The notes below the pieces were generated by a model, which did not search any database, was not told where the DNA came from, and saw nothing but the letters and a program-made list of their open reading frames with translations. From Camellia lanceoleosa (Eukaryota > Streptophyta > Magnoliopsida > Ericales > Theaceae): a stretch of 64,000 bases of DNA. Positions 35,223 to 47,060 of this stretch are shown piece after piece. The DNA lies in the NCBI GenBank assembly GCA_025200525.1, contig CM045770.1:120815429-120879428 (forward strand). Reading direction: 5' to 3'. The number at the start of each line of letters is the position of its first letter. Position 1 is the stretch's first letter. Position numbers and translations under genes: made by a program.

Positions 35223-36715
35223 TGAATGAAATAACGGAAAAATATGCAAGACAAGATGCAGACTCAGAGAGAATTCAATTGGGAATATCCTGCATGGGGA
35301 TAGGTAGCTTTTGGCCTTGAACCTTTCTTAGTGAAAGATTATCGAACTTACTAACGAATCAGTGGACGCGATGCCTTGAATTGTTCAACTATTTGTGTAA
35401 GCTAAGACAAATAGAATTCATACAGAATATCTCCAGACACAGCTTAGTACTCACAGTTGTGCCCGTTTTAGCCTGGGCATGTCCTGGTGTTTCGTGAGTG
35501 CTTTAGAGAATTTAGCTTTATCAATTCTCATAGAAACGATCCCTTTACACTCATATAGGTGATTCTTATTTCGAGTCTCTTAAATACTCCTCTTCAAAGA
35601 TACCCCTTTAGGTTTTTTAAGATATAAGTGATCATTAAAAGCATAGCTTACCCTAAGTCCCCTACATACAACACATGTTGCAAATATCACTCTCATCATA
35701 GGAATGGATAGGAGATAGACTCCCTTATTGATTTCTGGTAAGCCACACATAACTTAGTTGTCCCTTTGAATTTAGTTATTGGGATTTCCAATCATTTAAG
35801 TAGGGTAACCATTATGATGACTCTTATATAATAAGCTTTAATCACATTTCCCTCGATGAACTTTCCCTCATTTGCTCTCTGGTCAAACCTTTTGTTTAGC
35901 GGCCCCTATTTTTTCGTTTGGCTTTCTCAGTTATATATCATTGAGTAGTTCGTGGATCCACTATATTATCCTTAGACAATATTCACAACTGAAAGCAAAT
36001 GTCCTACGGTATTAAGTCTTTGATTACGTCAAGACTTACCGTTACTCTGCCACTCCCATTTTCAAATAATAAATATAGAGGTGTTCCTTGGGAGTTAATG
36101 GAATCATTTTTGCTTCTACTCTAACTTTGTCTTATAGATAGAATTGAGATTCTCTGTGGACCTACTATCGAAACCGTTACTTTGGTAAAATCCTCCAAGT
36201 ACCCCAAATTTTAAATATTCTAAGAAAAATTAATTTTCTTATTAAGATATTACCATACAAAAATATCAATATACCCTCACAATTCTAATATAAATTAAAA
36301 TATAACATTCATCATTTATTGACTTCGTTGTGCTTGAATAACAAATTTCTAAATCAAATGTACAAAATAGAAAACCCAGAATAATTATGACTACACAAAT
36401 CAGAATTAACGCTTAGATAAAATCATATTTTCATAAAGATTTTGCCTAAGAACCAAACAATTCAAAAACCTCATTTGACTGTATAAATTCTAACAATGCT
36501 AACAAAGAGAAATACTTGTACCACCAAATACTTGTCGTGAATCATGAATAGTAGACAATTCTACTTCTCTCCCCCACATTTGTGAAAATACATAAATTAG
36601 CATAAACAACATGACTCACTTATGAGCAAGTGTTACTGTCACAAAAATATGTGTGACAAAAGTAAATTGAATCATCTCTTCTAATTCAAGAGATAAACTC
36701 CCACATTAATATTAT
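35223..36715 (-). mobile_element. Non-coding internal region (LARD-like)
   Basis: No gag or pol similarity in any frame, and stops are frequent throughout. It continues from the polypurine tract and merges at about 36716 into the tandemly duplicated sequence. A large retrotransposon derivative without coding capacity is the simplest reading. Confidence 0.4.
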
Positions 36716-39050
36716 GGTTTATGGTTAAACAAATTTTACTACACAAGGTTCATAATTATTTATGACAACTTAAGTCCAAACATTCAAAACTATGATTATT
36801 AATAAAATAACAATCTATTCATTTGTATGGCTATCAAATTATTCCATGATTCATATTCAATTAAATGGAATGACACTACTATTTAAATAATCTTATTTAA
36901 ACTTCTATGATGTCAACAACTGCCATGATGATGCAAATATGCTACTACCATAACGGAAAAAATGACATTTGCATGATGTATACTCTTTAAAAAAAAAAAA
37001 AAAAAGAGAGTTTAGAATCACTCAACTTAGGATCACCATATATTTATCAAAGCAGGTAAAAGAATATTATAATTTGTTAACCACCATTAATGGATATCAA
37101 AAGCCCACACAAACGGAGCAAGTAAGGAAAAAAAAAAAAAAAAACACAGGTACTATTATAAATGTTGAGAAGTTCTGCATAAATGACAAACAACCTTTCA
37201 AATGAAAATAGGCTATGATATTTATAATAGACGTTTTTCATACTACATCATCATCATCATGACAGACACCACCAAGTGCCTTTATGTGAAAATCAATGAA
37301 TGATAAAAACAATTAAACACATCAATGAACAATAAATAAATATAAAAATTGATAAGTCAATTTTCTATAAATCTCTGAAAACCATCAATCCAATAGATTA
37401 TACCAACTATGAAAATCAATTCACAAAATATGATTAATCTAACTACATATATTCTATACCTAGAAAGTATAATCATAATCAGCCTATCCAAATAGGGAAG
37501 CACCCATTATTCTCCACCAATCAAAATGAAAGTTTCATTCACGAAAAACAAACTTCCAAACATGGCCTAAGAAGTAAATACACAAGCCTATTAAAGTATA
37601 AAAATTACGCATGTGCACACAGAAATCACAAAAAATCAAATAGATGCCAGTGTAAGAACATTTATTAGTTTTGTTGTTCATACACTACATAAAAAACCAA
37701 AACTTACACCATTTCACAAAATTTCAAATCTCTACTAAAGTAGTTACTAAAGCAACCAACCAAAAATAAATTTTTCATATGGTCAAAATTGAAAACGTAT
37801 TCACAAACTAATAAAGAAACAGATTCTACCTATAGTAAATTCTGATTATGCAGAATCATATTCATTCTGGATAAGACAATTTGAACCAAGAGATAAACTC
37901 CCACATTAATATTGTGGTTCATGTTGGAACAATTCATCTTGAATTCTTTAATTGGTGGTCTCCGAGTCTTCAAACTTGGTGATGAACTTGTCTATGTTGA
38001 ACAGCAAATTTTGTGCTTCAAGTCGCGTTACTCAGTCGCTTTCCTAAAGACAATATTTGTACCCACCAAAAGGTGTTCAGGGGGTTACAACAAATTTGCC
38101 TCTAGAATACAATGAAGCCTGATCTAAATATCAAGTCTATTGCCGTCTGCACTGACGACAATAGATTAGAACACTCTTGATATAATTAAGAAAACCAAGA
38201 CAGTGATAATCAAATCTGCAGAACTTGATTATCAGTAAGAAAGCAGAAATTTGCTTAAGATACTATTGATCAAAAACTCAAAATCAAGAGGGAGAGAGAG
38301 AATTGTAGGAATGCTTTTTAGGATTTTGGATGGATAGAAATGGCTGAATTTGTAGCATATTTATAGGCCTTGATGCACCTAATCAAATGGTCATGTCCTT
38401 TGCTTGTATTCGATAAGATATGATCGTTAGATCGATGATCTATGGTGCAGATAAGTCTCATACCGAATAGACGCCTTGACTAATCACACCTGATCACGAC
38501 CAGGTGCCATCTCATCCGTACGATCGCCTGCATCTCCAATCAACGGCTATGCTCAACCCACTCCAGAGTGGACGTACAATCGTTTGATTGGTTGGTTGAC
38601 TCATTGCCAATGGACGACATGTCACTGGCACGTTGAGTTGGCTGCACTCCACGTAACCCATGCCACGTCATCGCTCCAACTTGTCCGATGCAAATAAGAA
38701 AGCGCCCTCATGGCGCCGATGCGTCTGTGCTAAGTGCAAAGTGCGCAATCAAACACCACATAGCCCACTGTCCACACCACGCACTCGTGTGCGGGTGCTT
38801 GTGCCGATAGTGCGAAACACCATCATTGCTGTGTGGGTGCATGCACACTAGCTTTCATCCCATAATTCCATATTCAAAAGAATATATTCCATGTAGCACT
38901 TTATTAAGTGCTCCATGTTTTGCTGTCTTTCCAATGTGGGACAAAGTCCTTAAGCTTATTTCATGCTTTCCAAAGAAAAACATGGAAGGTTTTGAAAACA
39001 GCCAAAAATAAACTATAAATTTGAAAACCCATTTTGAAAATTCCCCAACA
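36716..39050. repeat. Tandem 2.3-kb unit, copy 1 (spacer plus LTR)
   Basis: A 1.2-kb spacer (36716-37921) followed by a TGTTGG...CCAACA LTR (37922-39050). Nearly the same sequence is repeated at 39051-43892 once the solo LTR inserted there is removed. No coding capacity; several A runs (36989-37003, 37129-37143). Confidence 0.8.
37922..39050 (-). repeat. LTR of 1129 bp flanked by GTTCA on both sides
   Basis: TGTTGGAACA to CCCCAACA, flanked by GTTCA (37917-37921 and 39051-39055), which has the form of a 5-bp target duplication. The sequence at 36711-36726 (ATGGTTTATGGTTAAA) looks like the unoccupied site. On the minus strand it starts TGTTGGGGAATTTTC, with GTCCCACATTGG soon after, as in many plant LTRs. 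Confidence 0.65.
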
Positions 39051-39842
39051 GTTCATGGTTAAACAAATTCTACTACACAAGGTTCATAATTATTTATGAC
39101 AACCTAAGTCACAACATTCAAAACAATGATTGTTAATAAAATAATAATCTATTCATTTGTATGGTTGTCAAATGATTCCACGATTCATATTCAATTAAAT
39201 GTGTCACAACCCAAACCCGCCCCTGTAGGTCTAGCATCGTAACCGGCCAGTAATCCTTGGATTACCAAAGGCCTCTTGACAGAATAGCAAATAATAAGGG
39301 GCTACGGAAGCAAATATACAAAATAGACAAGGTCCAATGAGCTGTGATAACATACATGGGACAGAATATTTCAAAACTTATATATATACATAAGCATGTC
39401 GGTCAAAGGATACCATATTTACAAAATATTTACAAGAGTGTAGTTCCCAGGACCCGACATTACAAAACAGACAAGGACTGTCATAAGCACAAAAACAACC
39501 GTATCTCTAGACATCAATTGGAACCTCCTCGAGAGGCACAACAGTTGGCTGAAAAAAACAGAAACGAAGGCCATCAACTCTGGCCCTGATCACGTGTCGG
39601 TTCACCTACATACATAATATAAACTGTGAGTGAAAACTCAGTGAATAATAACAGAGTAAAGGGGTTTCAATGAATGAGTCCGTACAAATTCAGAAATCAT
39701 AATTCAGTTTTGTATCAAATTCATAGTTTGTCTAGATTATATACAGAAATAATAAGTCATGCGTAAGTATACGTGATACATTCATTAGCGTTAACAAAGC
39801 AGATACAGAACAGATACAGACACGTGAAGGTTATGAATAACC

Positions 39843-39977
39843 AGTTCCATAAAGAAACCTCCGGATCCGGGTAACAGAGAACAGATACGCTGAGCTCCCA
39901 TGACGGAGCCTCCGGTACGGGTAACAGAGTGCAGACAGATTAAGTTCCATAAAGGAACCTCCGATACCGGGTAACAG
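39843..39977. repeat. Cassette of the solo LTR (3 units)
   Basis: Three units of roughly 45-60 bp with TTCCATAAAGRAACCTCCG and CCGGGTAACAG. The sense-strand counterpart, with its flanks, lies inside the element at 50376-50516. Confidence 0.8.
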
Positions 39978-40390
39978 CCACAGATATCACATGATGCTAA
40001 AGATGCCACGAATACATATCAAAAATTAGACACTCATTCATTGTACAAAACATAGCACTTGGGAAAACAGATCTTATTTTATCGCACAAAAAATAAATAC
40101 AGTTTGAAAATAACTTTACTAAGTTATTACTCACAGTTGGCCTTGAGACAAATAGACAGAGCAGATCGGTCAGACAGGACGTGGCACGTGACCTACACGA
40201 CACATAACAGATACACACTTGAAATACATACTCGAATTGTACATAACTTATGTCGTTTGCTCTTAGTGTGTTTCTAACCCTTAATCCTCATTATGGAGTC
40301 TTAAACATGGCCTAGAAATGCCTATGATGGAATGAGGATACAAGAATGCATTGGAAAACATTTCTCAAAATTTGCTAAAAATAAGGTCCA

Positions 40391-40710
40391 CACTCAAGCA
40401 TCGCTTTCCTCGCTTAAGCGGACATGCAGACAATGAAGCCCCGCTTGAGCGTGACTTTCCTCGCTCGAGCGGACTGTAAACTCATGAAAAAGTGCTAGAT
40501 GCATGATTTTTACGTTCGACGGACGCTCGACCTTTGCTCGAGCGTGAGACTTAGACTCTCGCTCGAGCGTGAATCCCCTCGCTCGAGTGTACTACAAAAC
40601 ACAAGAACTTCTGGGTATATGCATTTCACGCTTGAGCATAAACATCATCACTCGAGCGGAGTGCATGTACTTAGAGTGCACGCTCGAGCGTATAGTTCTA
40701 CGTTCGAACG
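40391..40710. repeat. CGCTCGAGCG palindrome cluster in the solo LTR
   Basis: About ten copies with core variants CTCGAG, CTTGAG, TTCGAA and CTTAAG; several variants keep self-complementarity (CGTTCGAACG, CGCTTAAGCG). Followed by TTCTGGAAATTCCAGA at 40723. Confidence 0.9.
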
Positions 40711-42770
40711 TGGATCAAATTTCTGGAAATTCCAGATTTGATCACCAAGCTCAAATTCGACCTTTAAAGCATCAAACTCAATTTTCTGGGCCCAAAACTT
40801 TGGAAAACACTTAATAACTCATAGAACAACATGTTTAAAGGATCATTTCAAGAAATCATGGCCCAAAAGAATATCAATTATGCACAAACTCAACTTAAAT
40901 TCAAAATCAATTTATGAACCTCACATGCATGCACACTTTTGAGCTAAGGCCCTCCAAAACATGATCAAATGCTACTAAATCACATGAAACTCATTGTGTT
41001 TCCAAAATTAGAATGGACTCAGCACATGCATGAAGGAATTCTTGAAAATCAATCTCCAAAATGCCATGAAACATGCATGCATGCATGCATGAATTCACTC
41101 TTAGTTCCCATCCTTTAGTTCAATTCACATGTTAATCCACATAACACCATTAATTTCATGTTCTAATCAACCAAACTTCAAGGCTAGAGGTTAACATTCT
41201 TACCTAGGGATCTCAATTCCTTATGCTAGAGATGGTCTTGAGTGATTTTCCAAGTTTTCCTAGCAATTACTCTCCTTGTGAATTCAATCTTCAAGCTCTA
41301 CACCAATTCCCTCTTCTCTCACTCTCCCTCATGTTTTCTTCCTCTCAAAGCTTAAGTGTGATAAAAAAAATGAATAAAAGAGGTGAGTAGGGTTCAATTA
41401 GCCTAATAAGTGGTAATTGCTCAAAAATAAGCAAATGGCATTATTTTAATCAAATTTAATCGTTCCGAACCGAATTTTAATTAAACCTACCATAAAATTC
41501 TATAAATCCTAATTAGCACATAAATCAAGTCAATTTCTGATTCGGAAGCCGATAAGGCTTTCAATTCGCAAATCGAAACTAAAACATGAACAGATCTTTC
41601 TACACCGAACAGATAGAGACACAAAAAATAATGCAAGGCACATGCAATTTAATTCCAAATCCCTCCTAAATTACTGTTAGGCATAATTAAATACGGATTA
41701 ACATTAATCAGAGGTCGGGGTTGTTACAAAATGGAATGACACTACTATTTAAATAATCTTATTTAAACTTCTATGATGTCAACAACTGCCATGATGATGC
41801 AAATATGCTACTACCATGACAAAAAAAAATATGACATTTGCATGATGTATCTTCAAAAAAAAAAAAAAGTATAAAAGCACTCAATTTAGGATCACCATAT
41901 ATTTATCAAATCAGGTAAAAAGAATATTATAATTTGTTAACCACCATTAATGGATATAAAAAGTCCACACAAACGGAGCAAGGTTAAAAAAAAAACATTG
42001 GTGCTATTATCAATGTTGAGAAATTTTGCATAAATGACAAACAACCTTTCAAATGAAAATAGGCTACGATATTTATAATTGACGTTCTTCATACTACATC
42101 ATCATCATTATGACAGACACCACCAAGTGCCTTTATGTGAAAATCAATGAATGATAAAAGCAATTAAACACATCAATGAACAATAAATAAATATAAAATT
42201 GATAAGTCAATTTTCTATAAATCTCTAAAAACCATCAATCCAATGGATTATACCAACTATGAAAATCAATTCACAAAATATGATTAATCTAAATATGTAT
42301 ATTCTATACCCAGAAAGTATAATCATAATCAGCCCACCCAAATAGGGAAGTCCCCATTATTCTCCACCAATCAAAATAAAAATTTCATTCACTAAAAAAA
42401 AACTTCCAAACAAGGCATAAGAAGTAAATACACAAGCCTATTAAAGTATAACAATTACGCATGTGCACACAGAAATCACAAAAAATCAAACAGATGCCAG
42501 CGTAACAACATTTATTAGTTTTGTTGTTCATATACTACGTTAAAGCCAAAACTTACACTGTTTCAAAAAGTTTCAAATCTCTACAAAAGTAGTTACTAAA
42601 GCAACCAACGAAAAATAAATTTTCCTTATGGTCAAAATTGAAAACGTATTCGAAAACTAATAAAGAAACATATTCTATCTATAGTAAATTCTGATTATGC
42701 AGAATCATATTGATTCTGGATAAGACAATTTGAACCAAGAGATAAAGTCCCATATTAATATTATGGTTCA

Positions 42771-43141
42771 TGTTGGAACAATTCATCTTGAATTATTTAA
42801 TTGGTGGTCTTCGAGTCTTCAAAACTTGGCGATGAACTTGTCTATGTTGAACAGAAAATTTTGTGCTTCAAGTCATGTTACTTAGTCGCTTTCCTAAAGA
42901 CAATATTTGTACCCACCAAAAGGTGTGCCGGCGGTTACAACAAATTTGCCTCCATGATACAATGAAGGATGATCTAAAGATTAAGTCTATCGACGTCTGC
43001 ACTGACGACAATAGATTAGAACAATCTTGATATAATCAAGAAAACCAATACAGTGATAATCAAATCTGCAAAACTTGATTATCAGTAAGAAAGCAGAAAT
43101 TTACTTAAGATACTCTTGATCGAAAACTCAAAATCAAGTGG

Positions 43142-43179
<38 letters not shown>

Positions 43180-43892
43180 ATTACAGGAATGCTTTTCAGG
43201 ATTGAAAAGGCTGAATTCGTAGCCTATTTATATGCCTTGATGCACCTGATCGAATGGTCATGTCCCTTTATCGCATCTAATCAGATCTGACCGTTGGATC
43301 GACGATCTATGGTGCTAATCATTCTCATATTGAATAGACGCCTTGACTAATCACACTAGATCACGATTGGGTGCCATCTCATCCATACAATATCGCGCCT
43401 CTCCAATCAACGGCTATGATCAACCCACTCCAGATCGGATACACAACCGTTTGATCGGTTGGTTGACTCATCGCCAACGGACAATACGTCATTGCCATGT
43501 GGAGCTGACTGTACTCCACGTAACCCATGCCACGTCATCGCTCCAACCTATCCCATGCAAACAGGAAAACGCTCTCATGGCGCCAATGTGTCCGTGCTAA
43601 GTGCAAAGTGTGCCATCAAACGCCACACAGCACACAGCCCACACCATGCACGAGCGCTCAGGTGTGTGTACGAATAGTGCGAAACACCATCCTTGCGGTG
43701 TGAGTGCATGCACACTAGCTTTCATTCCATAATTTCATATTCAAAAGAATATTCCATGTAGCAGTTTATTAAGTGCTCCATGTTTTGCTCTCTTTCCAAT
43801 GTGGGACAAAGTCCTCAAGCTTATTTCATGCTTTCCAAAGAAAAACATGGAAGGTTTTGAAAACACCCAAAAATAAACTACAAATTTGAAAA
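42771..43892 (-). repeat. Second copy of the 1.1-kb LTR, truncated
   Basis: TGTTGGAACA onward, parallel to 37922-39050, and preceded by the same ATATTATGGTTCA. It breaks off before the terminal CCCCAACA. Confidence 0.75.
43141..43179. repeat. GA microsatellite
   Basis: About 39 bases of AG repeats. The corresponding place in copy 1 (38290) has only about five units. Confidence 0.95.
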
Positions 43893-43911
43893 CCCAAAAA
43901 TAAACTACAAA
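43866..43911. repeat. Short tandem duplication at a break junction
   Basis: CCCAAAAATAAACTACAAAT occurs twice, separated by TTGAAAA, exactly where the truncated LTR meets Gypsy-derived sequence. Such duplicated filler is common at repaired double-strand breaks. Confidence 0.7.
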
Positions 43912-43987
43912 TGGAAAGTGCCCCGAATTGTTTTCGACTGAAGGTAAATTAAGTTTGGAGGACCAAACTTCCTAAAGGGGGGAAGAC
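43909..43987 (+). mobile_element. Extra 3' internal end and polypurine tract before the 5' LTR
   Basis: About 78 bases nearly identical to 50832-50910, including TTTGGAGGACCAAACTTCC and the AAAGGGGGGAAGAC tract. A 5' LTR should be preceded by host DNA. Having internal sequence here means that this LTR was once the 3' LTR of another copy, so the structure is a truncated tandem array. Confidence 0.9.
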
Positions 43988-44969
43988 TGTGACACCCCTG
44001 TTCCGTATTATGCTAATTGGTCCTTAATTTAAGTATGATTATGTGTTTAGCATGATTTTATGTGTCATTATGTGAATGTATGTGATTTTGAGTTTTTATC
44101 TGTTCACCGTAGGAATATCTGTTTGATAACCCGCTTCGGAAATTAAATTGAGAGCTTTATCAGCCACAAGACCCGAAATTGATTACGCCATTGTGATTGG
44201 CATAATTTTTAGAGCCTACGGTGAAATTTAATTAGAAATTGACTCTGGTCAGATTAAATGGGTTAAATTGATGAATTAGAGCCCAACTACTCTATTATTA
44301 TTAAAATGGCCTTAGTGGGTTTTGTTGTCAAGACTTTATACACCCAACTCCCCTCTTTAATTCATTTGGCTGATATTGAACTCAAGAATAGAGAGAGAGA
44401 GGGTCGGCCTTAGAGAGAGAAGGGAGAGAGTTGTGTGGTTTTGGCTCAAGACTTGGGAATCATGAAGATTAAGTCCAAGAATTGACTAGAGTTTGGAAGA
44501 TTAAACTCCTAGGTGAGTAAATTCATGAGATTGAACTTGTAAGTTGTGTTATGATTGATGAATTTGAAGTTGAAATGCACATACATGTATAGGATCACCA
44601 TGATTTTACATAAACAAGCATGTATTAAGTTGAATGTGGAAATATGAGTGTTAAATCCTACATGCAAGCATGTTTTTGTTGTGTTCCATGAGAATGAACA
44701 CCATTTGCATTATTTGGGATGGAAATGAAGTCAAGATGGCCTTGCATGTTTGATTAATTAAAGATATGAGCTTGAATGCATGAACTTGTTATATTGGTGA
44801 TGGGTTTGTTATGTTTTGGGACATGCATGTAAGCAAATCAAGAAATTGAACTTCATAATGCTATAATCTTGCAAGGGAACCATGTTAGTATGACTATATT
44901 TGAGATTTGAGCCTTTGCATGCAAGAATGGTAGCTGGGAAATGGAGTTGAAGCTCAAGAACACAACCTG

Positions 44970-44982
44970 GAAATTTCCAGAA
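44970..44982 (+). promoter_or_regulatory. Heat-shock-element-like motif in the 5' LTR
   Basis: GAAATTTCCAGAA fits GAAnnTTCnnGAA, the three-unit binding site for heat-shock factors. It is present in the 3' LTR too (51893-51905), just before the palindrome cluster. It lies downstream of the best TATA-like sequence, so a promoter role is uncertain. Confidence 0.4.
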
Positions 44983-44992
44983 TTTTGGCTTC

Positions 44993-45216
44993 CGCTTGAG
45001 CGGGGGAAGTGCCGCTCGAGCGGAGAAATCGAGCTCCCAGCATTTTCTGCAGACCTGGTTCCCGCTCGAGCGGGGAAGTTGACGCTCGAGCGAGGAGCTA
45101 TGTAGGCAGGAAGTCCGCTCGAGCGGCCGAGGGTGCGCTCGAGCGGGAAATTGAGGGCAACCAGCACTTTTGCAGACCTAAGGGTCCGCTCGAGTGGGGG
45201 AGTCCACGCCGGCGAG
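44993..45216. repeat. CCGCTCGAGCGG palindrome cluster, 5' LTR
   Basis: About seven copies, including perfect 12-bp CCGCTCGAGCGG palindromes, in pairs about 20 bp apart. The 3' LTR differs from it in compact blocks where whole CTCGAG cores are missing. Confidence 0.9.
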
Positions 45217-45526
45217 GACCCTCTTTGTCAAATTACATTAATGCATTCGTGTTCTCGTTCTCTTTCACTTCTAAACACTCTTAGGCATGCATTGAGCATT
45301 GTGATTGAATGAAAGAGATAAGAATATAGCCTAAAGAGGAATATGTGAATTAAAGAACGGATTGAACTATTTGTGACCCATATGTGTTATGTGATATGTA
45401 GGGTCAAGCTCCAGGGCAAATCCACATGCCGACCACTGTGAGTAATATCTAAATTATGTTATTGTCCCATTTGCTTACTCTTATGTAAGTTTTGTAAAGT
45501 TCATTAATTTGAATGGTGGACAGTTT

Positions 45527-45960
45527 GATCTGAAAGGCCTATGTGCCAGTTTGATATGAAAGGCCTATGTGCCAGTTTGACATGAAAGGCCTATGTGCCA
45601 GTTCGATATGAAGGGCCTATGTGCCAGTTTGAAATGGAAGGCATATGAGCCAGATTGATAAAATGTGGGCCGAAGGCCGTTTGATATAAATGTGGGCCTA
45701 AGAGCCGTTTGACACGAAAGTGTATTTGGGCCTAAGAGCCGTTTTGACACGAAAGTGTATTTGGGCCAAAGGCCGATGGAAATGAATGATTGGGCCAAAG
45801 GCCGATGGAAATGAATGATTGGGCCAAAGGCCGATGGAAATGAACGATTGGGACGAAGGCCGATGGAAATGAACGATTGGGCCAAAGGCCGATGGAAATG
45901 AATGAGTGAGCCAGAGGCCGTTTTGACATAAATGAAAGATAAAGAGGCCAAAAGGCCAGT
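45527..45960. repeat. Minisatellite cassette, 5' LTR
   Basis: First about 30-bp units with GGCCTATGTGCCAGTTTGA, then units with GGGCCTAAGAGCCGTTT, then five 29-bp units GGGCCAAAGGCCGATGGAAA-TGAATGATT. GGCC...GGCC is itself an inverted repeat. The long minus-strand open frame here is an artefact of the repeat. Confidence 0.9.
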
Positions 45961-46556
45961 ATGTTTAGAACCACAGTCCGTTGACTTACATTGTGTATAT
46001 ATATGTTAATTAGAAATATGAATTGGGCCCAAGGCCGTTCGGATTATGTTGTTCTACATATTGTTGTATCTTTTTATTTGATATTATTCACTGGGCTTTC
46101 GCTCACGCTCATTCACGTGTTTGTAGGTGAGCCAAGGGAAACTCAAACCAGCCTCGATGAAGTGCATATTGGAACAACAAAGGTTTTGGAGAGTCACCCT
46201 TGCATCTCGTCACGAGACTTGCCTTCGCCTTTGTCTTTGTTCTATGTTGTCATGTCGGCGAAGTTTCGAGTACATTTGCATATAGTTTGTTGGTTGACTC
46301 AGTTTTGAATGATCCTGTCTGTACACAAATTTATGTTGCCATGCTTTCTGTTGTGAGTTATTAACATATGTATGTCTGGAATATTTTGATGTGCATATAA
46401 GCACGGCTCTATGGACAAAGTTTTTAATTATTGCTTCCGTTTGGCCCCTTCACTCTGTTGAGTTATGTCTAGTATGGTTTGAGGCCGTAGGTAATCCCAG
46501 GATTACTGGCCGGTTACGTCCCTAACCCATGGGGGCGGGTTCGGGTCGTGACAGAG

Positions 46557-46568
46557 TGGTATCAGAGC
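46557..46568 (+). other. Primer-binding site (tRNA-iMet)
   Basis: TGGTATCAGAGC three bases after the LTR end, a perfect match to the plant initiator-tRNA type of site. Confidence 0.95.
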
Positions 46569-46847
46569 ACGAGTTAATAACTCACACACTTGTCCAAAAA
46601 GAGCAATAAGCGTCTAGATGAGATTTAGGATGCATTCATGTGATAAATATGAATTTGGAAACATGGATAATATGCTTAACTATTTTTATATGAACTTTGG
46701 AAACATCAAGAATATGCTTAAGTGTTTCGATATGAACAGTTATGTGCTACAATTTGCAAATTGCTTGCATGGTAAACCTTTGGGATATGTATGCTCTCTA
46801 GTATATGCATACTTGTGAACCTTGTATAAAGTATAATGCTATGTTTG

Positions 46848-47060
46848 GCATAAATGAATGATTGTCTAAATTCTCCTTGAATGTAATTGTGGTATCCTTA
46901 GCGGAGGCCCTCGCCCAGGGGACATAATACTGTGGCTTATGGTCATGAGGCCCTAGCCCGGGGGAAATAGTACCGTGGCACAGGCCCTCGCCCGGGGGAG
47001 ATAATACCGTGGCCTATGTATGAGATATGTTGATATGCTTGACCAATATGATATGTCACG
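46848..47060 (+). repeat. LTR-A cassette segment inside the element
   Basis: AATGAATGATTGTC through three units of AGGCCCTCGCCCGGGGG and AATACCGTGGC. It matches the sense strand of 8036-8200 in LTR-A, including non-repeat flanks, so a segment of a foreign LTR sits in the internal region. Confidence 0.75.

Larger units (their letters stand above)
39202..41728 (-). mobile_element. Solo Gypsy LTR with perfect TSD AAATG
   Basis: TGTCACAACCC to GTTGTTACA, 2527 bp, flanked on both sides by AAATG (39197-39201 and 41729-41733). The pre-insertion sequence CAATTAAATGGAATGAC is preserved in the other copy of the tandem unit at 36851-36871, which confirms both ends. Related to LTR-A (7356) but with its own cassette (39843-39977) and palindrome cluster (40391-40710). 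Formed by recombination between two LTRs of an inserted element. Confidence 0.95.
39051..43892. repeat. Tandem 2.3-kb unit, copy 2, with inserted solo LTR
   Basis: Spacer 39051-42770 interrupted by the solo LTR at 39202-41728, then the second 1.1-kb LTR (42771-43892), which lacks its last about 25 bases. The homology to copy 1 is clear throughout, with small indels and a longer GA microsatellite. Confidence 0.8.
43988..46553 (+). repeat. 5' LTR
   Basis: TGTGACACCCC to GTCGTGACA, 2566 bp. Contains a TATA-like CTTTATACA (44335), the palindrome cluster, the CCACTGTGAGTAAT block (45436), the 29-bp minisatellite, the CACTGGGCTTTCGCTCAC block (46090) and the terminal hairpin GGTAATCCCAGGATTAC (46492). 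Confidence 0.95.

Noticed and set aside
37922..43892. A short LTR-internal-LTR retrotransposon
   Set aside because: The LTR is flanked by GTTCA on both sides and the spacer also occurs before the first LTR; no primer-binding site or polypurine tract is recognisable at the inner edges.
45565..45974. Long minus-strand frames with repeated SFISIGLWPN-like units
   Set aside because: They are translations of the 29-bp LTR minisatellite on the wrong strand; the same frames recur in the other LTR and change with unit number.
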